This document shows, piece after piece, positions 16,813-24,185 of a stretch of DNA of 64,000 nucleotides. A program made the translations under genes and the position numbers. Every line of letters starts with the position of its first letter. The stretch's first letter is position 1. The stretch comes from Desulfovibrio sp. TomC (GTDB taxonomy: Bacteria > Desulfobacterota > Desulfovibrionia > Desulfovibrionales > Desulfovibrionaceae): positions 45,362 to 109,361 of the forward strand of contig NZ_JSEH01000019.1 in assembly GCF_000801335.2 (NCBI RefSeq). Reading direction: 5' to 3'. The notes below the pieces were generated by a model. The model saw only the letters and a program-made list of their open reading frames with translations, made no database searches and was not told where the DNA came from.

Positions 16813-17760
16813 CTACCCTTCTGCCGCAGCCTGTCGCAGACGCGCCAGGGTGCGGGCGTCGGCGAGCAGGGCGTCGGCGAAGGGCTGACCGTGGCCGGTG
16901 CGGATGGCGGCGAAGATGCGTTGGAAAAAGCGGGTGAAGGCGTCGGCCGGCGGGCTGGTCTGGGTTGACGGGCCGGCGGGGGTGTTGAGCTCCAGGGCCA
17001 GGGCCATGTTGGGCGGCGGGGTAAAGGCCCGGTCCATGGCGGCGGCCAGGGAGGGGCCGAGGATGTCCAGGCGGTTGGCGTAGCCGGTATCAAACCCGAA
17101 GGTGCCGGTGAAGCTTCGCCCTCCCGGGTAGGTCATCTGGCAGACGAAGGCGGTATCCACCTCCGGACCGCGCGACAAGATGCGGCAGGCGACGTGGTCC
17201 GGCTCGGCCGCAAAAAAGACCCGGCCGGGACTGGCGGCGTAGGCCCCGAGGTCAAAAAGCGCCCCGCCGCCGCAGTCGGCGCGGTGGCGGAAATTGCCGG
17301 CCGGCAGCGGCGGAAAGGAGAAGACGGCGGACAGGCGCGCGGGGGCGCTGCCGGCGGCGGCAAAAGCGGCCAGGGCGGCGGCCGGGCGCGGATGGTCGGC
17401 CCAGACCGTGGCTTCGGCCAGGACCAGATTTTTTTGGGCGGCGAGATTGGCGGCCTGCCGGGCGTCGGCCAGCTCGAGGAAGGCCGGCTTGTCCACAATG
17501 ACGTGGCGGCCCGATTCCAGGGCGGCCAGGGCCAGGGCGGCGTGGCGGCTGTTTTCGGTGGAGACGTAGACGACCTCGGCTAGGCTGTGGGCCAGGGCGG
17601 TGGCCGGGTCGTCCTGCCAGGCCACGGGCAGCCCGGCCGGGATGTCGGGACGCCGGCCGCTTTGCGAAGCCACGGTCAGGGCCGTGACGCCCAGGTCCGG
17701 CAGGTTTGGCAGCACCCGGCGGGCAAAGATGTCCGATGCGCCAAGGACAAGCAGCTTCAC
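16813..17760 (-). CDS. Gfo/Idh/MocA-family oxidoreductase (probable ketosugar reductase)
   Basis: A 315-residue NAD(P)-dependent oxidoreductase. The N-terminal Rossmann strand is MKLLVLGASDIFARRVLPNL, and the characteristic 'DKP' (HVIVDKPAFLELADAR) lies near residue 90. It starts with GTG at 17760, overlapping the dehydratase stop by 4 bp (GTGA), which means translational coupling. In known deoxysugar pathways a Gfo/Idh-type 3-ketoreductase acts directly after the 2,3-dehydratase to give a 2,6-dideoxy-4-ketosugar. The same step is likely here, by position and family. Confidence 0.82.
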   Translation of the reverse strand: MKLLVLGASDIFARRVLPNLPDLGVTALTVASQSGRRPDIPAGLPVAWQDDPATALAHSLAEVVYVSTENSRHAALALAALESGRHVIVDKPAFLELADARQAANLAAQKNLVLAEATVWADHPRPAAALAAFAAAGSAPARLSAVFSFPPLPAGNFRHRADCGGGALFDLGAYAASPGRVFFAAEPDHVACRILSRGPEVDTAFVCQMTYPGGRSFTGTFGFDTGYANRLDILGPSLAAAMDRAFTPPPNMALALELNTPAGPSTQTSPPADAFTRFFQRIFAAIRTGHGQPFADALLADARTLARLRQAAAEG

Positions 17761-19178
17761 GGCAGGGTCTCCAGCAGACCCAGGCAGGCCATGAGGTTTC
17801 GGGCCTCAATGCTGACGTGGCCATGCCGGGCCATGCGCCACAGTTGCCCAAGCGTCATCCAGATAAAGTGGCCGGGGAGGTCGAGGTGTTTCCCGGGCGG
17901 CAGTTCCACCACCATGTAGCGGTTCTGGAAATGGTGAAAGCGCCCGCCCTCTTCGGACTGCACAGCGTCGTAGCGCACAACGAGGTCCCCGGGATCGAGA
18001 AACTGCTTGAGAAAACGCGGGGCGCCCGCCCGTCGGGACCGGGCGGCCACTTCGGAGCAGGCCACGGTGGGACCGATTTCCATGCCGTCGCGGTTGCCGG
18101 GCTCCAGGCTCCCCCGGACCAGGAAATGGAGCACGCCGCCGTGGCGCTGGCACAAAAATCCGACCAGCCCTTCGCCCTTGTGGTGCAACAGCGGCTGGGA
18201 CCAACGGGTGGATTCCCGGGTCTTGGCGGCCACGTCCACGCCGATGACGGAGAAATACAGTCCCGACTCGTGGCGGATGTCCGTATCCGTGACCATCCAG
18301 CCGCGCAGGGCGTCCAGGGGCAGGGGCGAGACGTGCATGGCGTGACGGGCCTTGCCGTCGGTCAGCCAGGCCATGAGGCGGTCCATGGTGTGTCGTTCCT
18401 TGTCCGAACGGCAAAACGACAGATAGATGTCCAGGCCGAAACCGGTGACGCCGTCGACCAGGCCGTAATTCGGCGGTTCGTCGGGATCGGCCAGGGGAAT
18501 GAGCGAGACCACGGTGCGGGCGTCCATGTTGACGATGTTGTCGTGGGCCAGAAGGGCCTTGATCTGCCCGAGCGTCAGCCAGCAGAAATCCTCGTGCATG
18601 GGCACGGGACCATCCACGGCCACCACCATGTTGCGGTTTCGCTTGCGCAAAAACCGCGCCCCCTGTTCCGGCTGGAGCTGGTCGAGCAGCACCCGGGCCA
18701 GACCGGGCTCGGTGAAATATTCGAGGTAGCGCGGGGTGCTGCCCTGGTGCACCCGGGAATAATTGCTGTGGGTGGCCTGGACCGTGGGCGAGAGCTGGAG
18801 AATGTTGACGTTGCCCGGCTCCATCTTGGCCTGCATGAGAAAATGGAGCACGCCGTCGATTTCCCGGGCGAGCAGGCCCAGGATGCCCACTTCGGGCTGG
18901 TTGATAATGGGTTGGTCCCAGGTCGGCGCGGGACCGAAGTCGGTTTCCACCCGGATGCCCTCAATGGAGAAGAACCGGCCCGTGCGGTGGACCAGTCGCA
19001 AGGGCCCCGGGGCGTAGCTCCACTGGTCAAGGCCGGCCAGAGGGACCTGGCGCACCTCGAAACGATGGCAGCGGTCCTTGGCGGCGAACCAGTCCCTGAC
19101 GGCGTCGAGACTGGGAAACACACCGGCCATGGCCCGGCACGATCCCAGAAACGCCCGACAAACAGCAGCGGTGCTCAT
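17757..19178 (-). CDS. NDP-hexose 2,3-dehydratase
   Basis: A 473-residue protein built of two similar halves, each with the family pattern of a Trp/Gln-rich strand followed by 'LHFLMQAKMEPGN' (first half, about residues 110-122) and 'LHFLVRGSLEPGN' (second half). The two internal repeats and the length of about 470 are diagnostic of the TylX3/OleV-type dehydratases, which remove water across C2-C3 of dTDP-4-keto-6-deoxyglucose in 2-deoxysugar biosynthesis. It overlaps its neighbours by 4 bp on each side. The enzyme is best known from antibiotic pathways, so its presence here in a surface-glycan-like cluster is notable. Confidence 0.88.
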   Translation of the reverse strand: MSTAAVCRAFLGSCRAMAGVFPSLDAVRDWFAAKDRCHRFEVRQVPLAGLDQWSYAPGPLRLVHRTGRFFSIEGIRVETDFGPAPTWDQPIINQPEVGILGLLAREIDGVLHFLMQAKMEPGNVNILQLSPTVQATHSNYSRVHQGSTPRYLEYFTEPGLARVLLDQLQPEQGARFLRKRNRNMVVAVDGPVPMHEDFCWLTLGQIKALLAHDNIVNMDARTVVSLIPLADPDEPPNYGLVDGVTGFGLDIYLSFCRSDKERHTMDRLMAWLTDGKARHAMHVSPLPLDALRGWMVTDTDIRHESGLYFSVIGVDVAAKTRESTRWSQPLLHHKGEGLVGFLCQRHGGVLHFLVRGSLEPGNRDGMEIGPTVACSEVAARSRRAGAPRFLKQFLDPGDLVVRYDAVQSEEGGRFHHFQNRYMVVELPPGKHLDLPGHFIWMTLGQLWRMARHGHVSIEARNLMACLGLLETLP

Positions 19179-19585
19179 GGCTTGGCTACCGCGGCCAGAT
19201 AGTCTTCGTAGCTGCGGATCGAACGGCCCATGTCGTAGTGGGTGCTGGCCAGGACCAGACAGACCGCCCCGGGGGAAATGTCGCGGATGTCAATGAAGAC
19301 CATGGCCGGAATGAAAAGGCCCCGGGCCGGATCGTCCAGGCGATGGGAAACGCGGGCAAAGCCGTCGGTGAGGTCGAGGCGCAGCGAACCGGCCACGCAG
19401 ACCACCAGCTGGTCGGTGTCGCGATGGGCATGGCCGCCGCGCTCGGCCGTCATGTGGTGCATGTAAAAGACCCGGCGAATGGGAAAGGGGATGGTCTGGC
19501 CGGCTTCCACGGCCGACAGCGCCCCCCGGTCGTCGCCGACGGTCGGCACGTCGATGCTGCGGACCAGGGTGAGCGGACTTACCAT
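19175..19585 (-). CDS. dTDP-4-keto-6-deoxyhexose 3,4-ketoisomerase (FdtA/QdtA cupin)
   Basis: A 136-residue cupin. It carries the family signature near residues 20-60: 'DDRGALSAVEAG', 'PFPIRRVFYMH' and 'ERGGHAHRDTDQ', with the conserved catalytic His pair in GHAH. It ends with 'HYDMGRSIRSYEDYLA', typical of the FdtA/QdtA/WxcM group. It converts the 4-keto to the 3-keto sugar, which the DegT aminotransferase can then aminate. Its ends overlap the dehydratase (4 bp) and the glycosyltransferase (7 bp). Confidence 0.88.
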   Translation of the reverse strand: MVSPLTLVRSIDVPTVGDDRGALSAVEAGQTIPFPIRRVFYMHHMTAERGGHAHRDTDQLVVCVAGSLRLDLTDGFARVSHRLDDPARGLFIPAMVFIDIRDISPGAVCLVLASTHYDMGRSIRSYEDYLAAVAKP

Positions 19586-20553
19586 CGCCGGGGCTCCCGG
19601 CCGCCAGTCTCCCCGCCGCCATGGACCTCGCGCACCACGAACTGCGGCGCGCGGTTGGCCTCAAGCAGTCCCCGGCCCACGTATTCGCCAAGCAGGCCAA
19701 GCATGACGAGCTGGATGCCGGCGAAAATGACCACCGTGACGTAGAGCGTGGTCCAGCCCGTGGGCACGTCCACGCCGAACAGCTTTTCCAGCAGGCTCCA
19801 GGCGGCCATGACCAACCCGAAGGCGCTGACCGCCAGCCCAAGCACGGCCGACAGGCGCAGCGGGGCCACGGAAAAATTGACGAACATGGTCAGCCACAAG
19901 CGCACGAGCTTCCACAGGGTGTAGCCTGAACGACCGGTCTGGCGCTGGCAGTGGGTCACCATCACCTGGGCGATATTGTCCGTAACCCGCAAAATCAGGC
20001 CATCGACATAGGGAGACGGGCCGGCGTAGTCGATGATGCGGTCCACCACGAAGCGGCTTAAGCACTTGAAGCTCGACAGATAGAGATGGGGCGGTTTGCC
20101 AAGCAGCCAGGTGGCGACCTTGTCGTGAAAGGCGCTGCCCCAATTGCGCAAGGGGTGGTGGCATTTTTCCCGAAACGCGCCGTAGACCACGTCGTAGCCG
20201 CCGGCCACGGCGGTTTCCACCAATCGGGCCGCCTCGGCCGGGGGATTTTGGAAATCGTCGTCCATGATCACGACGTATTCGCCGGCCGACTGGCACAATC
20301 CGGCCATGACCGCACTGTGTTCGCCGAAATTTTTCGCCAGCTTGAGATAGGTCACCCGGCCGGGGTGGCGGTCGCAGCAGGCCAGACATTCCCGGTGGCT
20401 GCCGTCGCGGCTGCCGTCGTTGACCAGCACCACATCCGTATGCGGCAGGGGCGGGCTGGCGAGCAAGGCATCGACCAGCCGGCCGATGGTGGCCTCGGCG
20501 TTGTAGACCGGGATCACGACAGTGAGCGTGGGTGGGGAGGAAACTGCTGTCAT
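19579..20553 (-). CDS. Membrane-anchored GT2 glycosyltransferase (DPM1/GtrB/ArnC type)
   Basis: A 324-residue protein. The GT-A domain (residues 10-210) has VIPVYNAEATI, VNDGSRDGS and the DDDFQNPP motif with metal-binding Asp residues. Two C-terminal transmembrane helices follow (about 232-258 and 268-296). This architecture transfers a sugar from a nucleotide to a polyprenyl phosphate on the inner face of the membrane (DPM1, GtrB and ArnC families). In this operon it would load the modified deoxysugar or its acceptor onto undecaprenyl phosphate. The donor is not predictable from sequence. Confidence 0.87.
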   Translation of the reverse strand: MTAVSSPPTLTVVIPVYNAEATIGRLVDALLASPPLPHTDVVLVNDGSRDGSHRECLACCDRHPGRVTYLKLAKNFGEHSAVMAGLCQSAGEYVVIMDDDFQNPPAEAARLVETAVAGGYDVVYGAFREKCHHPLRNWGSAFHDKVATWLLGKPPHLYLSSFKCLSRFVVDRIIDYAGPSPYVDGLILRVTDNIAQVMVTHCQRQTGRSGYTLWKLVRLWLTMFVNFSVAPLRLSAVLGLAVSAFGLVMAAWSLLEKLFGVDVPTGWTTLYVTVVIFAGIQLVMLGLLGEYVGRGLLEANRAPQFVVREVHGGGETGGREPRRW

Positions 20554-20561
20554 AGCCTATT

Positions 20562-21335
20562 TCAAGCGGATTGCAGGTTGTCGGCGACGGGTTTGCGGGC
20601 CAGGACGAAGATGGAAAGCCCGAACGGCAGCGCAAAACCATGCCTTACAATCATGTTATTTTCAAGGCGGCGAATCCCGGCCAGGACGGCGTTGACCGGT
20701 CCGGGCAGGGGAGCAAGATCGGACACCGGCGGCCGACCGCCCGGACGGGGACGTTTGCGCCAAAGCCGGACCAGGGCCGCAATGGGGAATAAAATCGTAT
20801 TGGAATAGCTGCAGATGTCCAGGGTGAAACCGGCGGCGGCCAACAGCCGGCGCACCTCGCCGATTCGGTAGCGTTTGACCACGCCGACCGCCCGGTCGTG
20901 TTCGCTGTAAAGGGCCTCAAAGGCCACCAGATTGAGGATCAAGGCCCCGCCCGGGGCCAGCACCCGAAAAAGTTCCCGAAAGGCGGCCGGCACTTCGGCC
21001 GGCGGCACATTGGCCAGGACGTCCAGGGATACGGCCACGTCAAAGCTCGCGGCGGCAAACGGCAGGGTCGTGGCCGAGGCCTGGGTCAGGGCAAACGGGC
21101 CGCGCCTGCGGGCCAGGGCCAGGGCCGTGGCCGACAGATCAAGCCCCACCGGCGCAACATCGCGCAGTATTTCCAGGACCTTGCCTGTGCCGCAGCCGGC
21201 ATCGAGCACCCGCCCCGGACCGGCCGCCAGCCCCCGGCACCGGGCAAAGGCCTGTTGCAACTGGTCATGCAGGCCAAGATACCACCAATGGTGTTCCTCG
21301 GACCCAAACATGGTGGCATATTCCGCTTCTTGCAT
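20562..21335 (-). CDS. SAM-dependent methyltransferase (class I)
   Basis: A 257-residue methyltransferase. SAM motif I is VLDAGCGTGKVLEIL (about residues 43-57), motif II region 'PVGLDLS', and motif IV 'FDVAVSLDVLANVPP'. A C-terminal hydrophobic segment near 'ILFPIAALVRLW' may contact the membrane. The ATG at 21335 is preferred to a TTG two codons earlier. As first gene of the sugar operon it may methylate the sugar or a lipid intermediate, but this family is broad and the target is unknown. Confidence 0.8.
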   Translation of the reverse strand: MQEAEYATMFGSEEHHWWYLGLHDQLQQAFARCRGLAAGPGRVLDAGCGTGKVLEILRDVAPVGLDLSATALALARRRGPFALTQASATTLPFAAASFDVAVSLDVLANVPPAEVPAAFRELFRVLAPGGALILNLVAFEALYSEHDRAVGVVKRYRIGEVRRLLAAAGFTLDICSYSNTILFPIAALVRLWRKRPRPGGRPPVSDLAPLPGPVNAVLAGIRRLENNMIVRHGFALPFGLSIFVLARKPVADNLQSA

Positions 21336-21465
21336 GGACAACGCATCCTCTGACGGTCAATCTGCGGACACGGCCGCAGGGGGAGGTCGCAACGGCGATA
21401 CTCTAGCGGTTTGCTCAAAAAAAATCTATTGCACCGAGTCACGTATCGCGCAGCACGAGGCCGTC

Positions 21466-22227
21466 ATGTCGCCGTTGTCCGCTCCCCAGCCGCTTTTTTC
21501 CGTTATCGCCCCGGTCCTTGGCGAATCCGGCCGCATCAACGGCCTGGTGGACAATATCCGGACTGCCGGCTACGGCCTGCCCATCGAAATCATCATTGTC
21601 GACGGAGATCCGGGGCAAGCAACGCTTCGCGCCCTGACCCGCTCCGGCGTCACCGGCCTGACCTCGCCCCCGGGCCGGGGCCGGCAGCAAAATGCCGGGG
21701 CAGCCCTGGCCTCGGGCGAATATCTGCTCTTTTTGCACGCCGACACCCGCCTGCCGGCCGGAGCCTTTGAGGCCGCCGCCGCCCTGCTCGAGGGCCGGGC
21801 CGAACTCGGGGCCTTTTCCCTGGCCATCCGCTCGGACAACGTCCTGCTGCGCCTGATTGCCGCCGCAGCCACCTGGCGCTCGCGGCTTTTTTCCCTGCCC
21901 TACGGCGATCAGGCCCTGTTTCTGCGCCGGGATCTGTTCGAGGCCATGGGCGGTTTTGCCGACATCCCCATCATGGAGGACGTGGAACTGGTGCGCGCCC
22001 TGCGCCGGGCCGGCGGCCGGGTGGCCGTCTCGCCCCGGTGCGTCACCACCTCGGCCCGGCGCTGGCGGGCCGGGGGCATTCTGGCCACCAGCCTGCGCAA
22101 TCTGGCCCTGCTGTTTTTTTTCTCCCTGGGCGTCTCCCCCCACCGTCTGGCCCGGCATTATCCGGCCATGCCCGAAAGTCCGGGCAGCCCCGGGGCAGCG
22201 GACACGACGGCCGGGAGCCGGCCATGA
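21466..22227 (+). CDS. GT2 glycosyltransferase of the TIGR04283 (arsenosugar-type) family
   Basis: A 253-residue GT-A protein. Features include SVIAPVLGESGRINGLV at the N-terminus, 'EIIIVDGDPGQAT', a PGRGRQQNAG motif, 'LFLHADTRLP' with the donor-binding Asp, and 'GDQALFLRR'. These are characteristic of the family named from arsenosugar biosynthesis, which is widespread and in most genomes not tied to arsenic. The start at 21466 has GAGG just upstream. Its stop overlaps the next ATG (ATGA), so the two are coupled. It is divergent from the methyltransferase gene with a 130-bp gap. Confidence 0.83.
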   Translation: MSPLSAPQPLFSVIAPVLGESGRINGLVDNIRTAGYGLPIEIIIVDGDPGQATLRALTRSGVTGLTSPPGRGRQQNAGAALASGEYLLFLHADTRLPAGAFEAAAALLEGRAELGAFSLAIRSDNVLLRLIAAAATWRSRLFSLPYGDQALFLRRDLFEAMGGFADIPIMEDVELVRALRRAGGRVAVSPRCVTTSARRWRAGGILATSLRNLALLFFFSLGVSPHRLARHYPAMPESPGSPGAADTTAGSRP

Positions 22228-22919
22228 GCGGAGACGCCCTGCTGGTCATGGTCAAGGCCCCGCTGCCCGGCCGGGTCAAAACCCGGCTGGCTGCCGCCGT
22301 CGGCGACGCCGCCGCCCTTTGCGCCTACCAGGCCATGGTCGCCAACGTCCTTGCCGCCGTTGACGCCAGCGGCCTGCCGGCCACCATCGTCTATACCCCG
22401 GAGACCGCCCGCGAGGCCGTCGTCGCGCTGTGCGGCCCGGCCCGGCAATGGCAGCCCCAGGCCCCGGGCGATCTCGGGGCACGCATGGCCGACGCCTTGT
22501 CCCGGGCCTTGGCCGACGGGGCGCAACGGGCCGTGCTGATCGGCTCCGACCTGCCGCTGGTTACGCCCTCGCTCCTGCGCCAGGCGGCGCATATCCTGGC
22601 CAGGCGCCAGGCCGTGCTCGGGCCGGCCGCCGACGGCGGCTACTGGCTGATCGGGTTTCGCCGGGACGGTTTTTTGCCCGACGTTTTTGCCGACATGCCC
22701 TGGAGCACGCCGGCCGTGGCCGCCCTGACCCTGACGCGCCTCGCCGCCGCCGGGCGCACCACGGGCCTTTTGCCCGCCTTGCCCGACTGCGACACGCCGG
22801 CCGATCTGGCCCGCCTGGCCGGCCCGCCCTGGCGGGAACGGCTGGAGGCCACGCCCTTTGGCCGGTTTCTGGCCCAAGGGTCGGCCGCGATGTTTGACCA
22901 AAACCCCGGCTACCGTTAA
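22224..22919 (+). CDS. TIGR04282/DUF2064-family nucleotidyl- or glycosyltransferase-like protein
   Basis: A 231-residue protein starting LLVMVKAPLPGRVKTRLAA, the loop typical of this CobY/MobA-like GT-A family. 'AVLIGSDLPLVTPSLL' and 'VLGPAADGGYWLIGF' follow at about residues 106-150. The family almost always pairs with TIGR04283 proteins, as here with a 4-bp overlap, and has been linked to arsenosugar biosynthesis. The actual product in this organism is unknown; no arsM-type methyltransferase is evident next to it. Confidence 0.83.
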   Translation: MSGDALLVMVKAPLPGRVKTRLAAAVGDAAALCAYQAMVANVLAAVDASGLPATIVYTPETAREAVVALCGPARQWQPQAPGDLGARMADALSRALADGAQRAVLIGSDLPLVTPSLLRQAAHILARRQAVLGPAADGGYWLIGFRRDGFLPDVFADMPWSTPAVAALTLTRLAAAGRTTGLLPALPDCDTPADLARLAGPPWRERLEATPFGRFLAQGSAAMFDQNPGYR

Positions 22920-22978
22920 GACTTCGGCGAAAAGAACACGACGCCGCGAGAGAGCGGGCGAAAGAGCAGGGAGCGCCA

Positions 22979-23734
22979 TTGGGGACGCCAAGCGGTGAAT
23001 TGAGCGCCAGGACCCTTGTGTCCTGCTTTTTGCGCTGCTACCTCGTGGGGGCTGCATTCAATACCCGCGGCCTCCAGCACGTGGGGCTGGCCTATGCCAT
23101 GGAGCCGGGACTGGTGCGGCTCTATCCCGATCCGGCCGTTCGCAACACGGTTTTCGAGCGCTATCTCAAACTGTACAATACGCATTTTTTCTGGACGCCG
23201 CTTCTGGTGGGGCTTTTCCTCTCGCTGGAGGAAAAAATAGCCCAGGGGCTTGCGCCGGCGGAAATGCTTGACAACGTCAAGACCACAACGGCATTCACCC
23301 TCTCCGCCATAGGCGATACGTTTTTTTCCGCCAGCGTCATGGGCCTGTGGGGCATCTCGGCGGCCTGTCTGGCGGCCAACGGCCGCTACGGCCTGCTGCT
23401 GACGACGGCGGCGGTCCTGTTTGTGACCGCCCAGGCCTTCAAGGCCGTCACCTTTCGCACCGGCTACCGCGAAGGGTTTCAGGTGCTTCGGCGACTCAAA
23501 CGCTGGGATCTGGTCAACCTCGGCCGGCGCATCAAGATGGCCAATGCCGTGCTGTTGGCCCTGTTTTGGATGCTGGCCCACCCCCGGACCGAGTCCGGAA
23601 CCGCCCTGGCCGATGCGGCGCTGATCGGCATTCTGGCGGCCTGGGCCGCCACCCGGCCGTCCGTGGCCCGGGAGGTCGCCCTGCTGGCCCTGGCCGGGGG
23701 CTGGATTTTCGTCCGTTCCATGTGGCCGGCCTGA
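22979..23734 (+). CDS. PTS mannose/fructose/sorbose-family IID component
   Basis: A 251-residue protein of the mannose-family EIID. It has an amphipathic N-terminus with 'RCYLVGAAFNTRGLQHVGLAYAM', the long central 'NTHFFWTPLLVGLFLSLEE' and 'NVKTTTAFTLSAIGDTFF' motifs, and C-terminal transmembrane segments. The start appears to be TTG at 22979 with GGGAG about 7 nt upstream. IIA, IIB and IIC are not next to it, so it must assemble with subunits encoded elsewhere or have a regulatory role. HPr and enzyme I follow directly, making a PTS phosphorelay operon. Confidence 0.82.
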   Translation: MGTPSGELSARTLVSCFLRCYLVGAAFNTRGLQHVGLAYAMEPGLVRLYPDPAVRNTVFERYLKLYNTHFFWTPLLVGLFLSLEEKIAQGLAPAEMLDNVKTTTAFTLSAIGDTFFSASVMGLWGISAACLAANGRYGLLLTTAAVLFVTAQAFKAVTFRTGYREGFQVLRRLKRWDLVNLGRRIKMANAVLLALFWMLAHPRTESGTALADAALIGILAAWAATRPSVAREVALLALAGGWIFVRSMWPA

Positions 23735-23786
23735 CGGCCGGCAAAACCGCCCGGCGTTCGCGCCGGGACAACCGCCGACACGGTGG

Positions 23787-24113
23787 ATGATGACCGAGCC
23801 ATCCCTTATCGCCCCGACCACGGGCGCTGACGATATCCTGGCCGACAACGACGGCTACAGCCTGCGGGTCCGTGTCTTAAACGACCAGGGTCTGCACGCC
23901 CGTCCGGCGGCCAGACTGGCCCAGGAAGCCCAGAAATTCACCTGCGACGTCCATCTGCGCCATGACGAGGCCGACGTGGACGCCAAAAGCATCCTGGATA
24001 TCCTCACCATGGCCGCCGGCCACGGCAGCGAACTGGAACTGCGCGCCCATGGCCCCGACGCCGTGGCCGCCCTGCGCCATCTTGGCGAACTGTTTCGCAA
24101 CCACTTTCGGTAG
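23787..24113 (+). CDS. ptsH: HPr-family phosphocarrier protein
   Basis: A 108-residue protein. The active His is about residue 37 in GLHARPAARLA, and the Ser region DAKSILDILTMAA matches HPr residue Ser46 and its context. It has about 20 extra N-terminal residues compared with classical HPr of 85-90 residues. It receives phosphate from enzyme I and passes it to EIIA. It lies between the IID and enzyme I genes, consistent with one operon. Confidence 0.88.
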   Translation: MMTEPSLIAPTTGADDILADNDGYSLRVRVLNDQGLHARPAARLAQEAQKFTCDVHLRHDEADVDAKSILDILTMAAGHGSELELRAHGPDAVAALRHLGELFRNHFR

Positions 24114-24185
24114 ATCGCCAACCCCAACACCCCCCGCGTCCCGACCGCCGCTCCGCGCCGCCGGTACGCCAAGGACCAGCCCGAC

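Noticed and set aside
15014..16888. Plus-strand frame of 624 codons opposite the DUF1772 and aminotransferase genes
   Set aside because: It spans two real minus-strand genes and a repeat; the product is Gly/His/Val-rich without family features.
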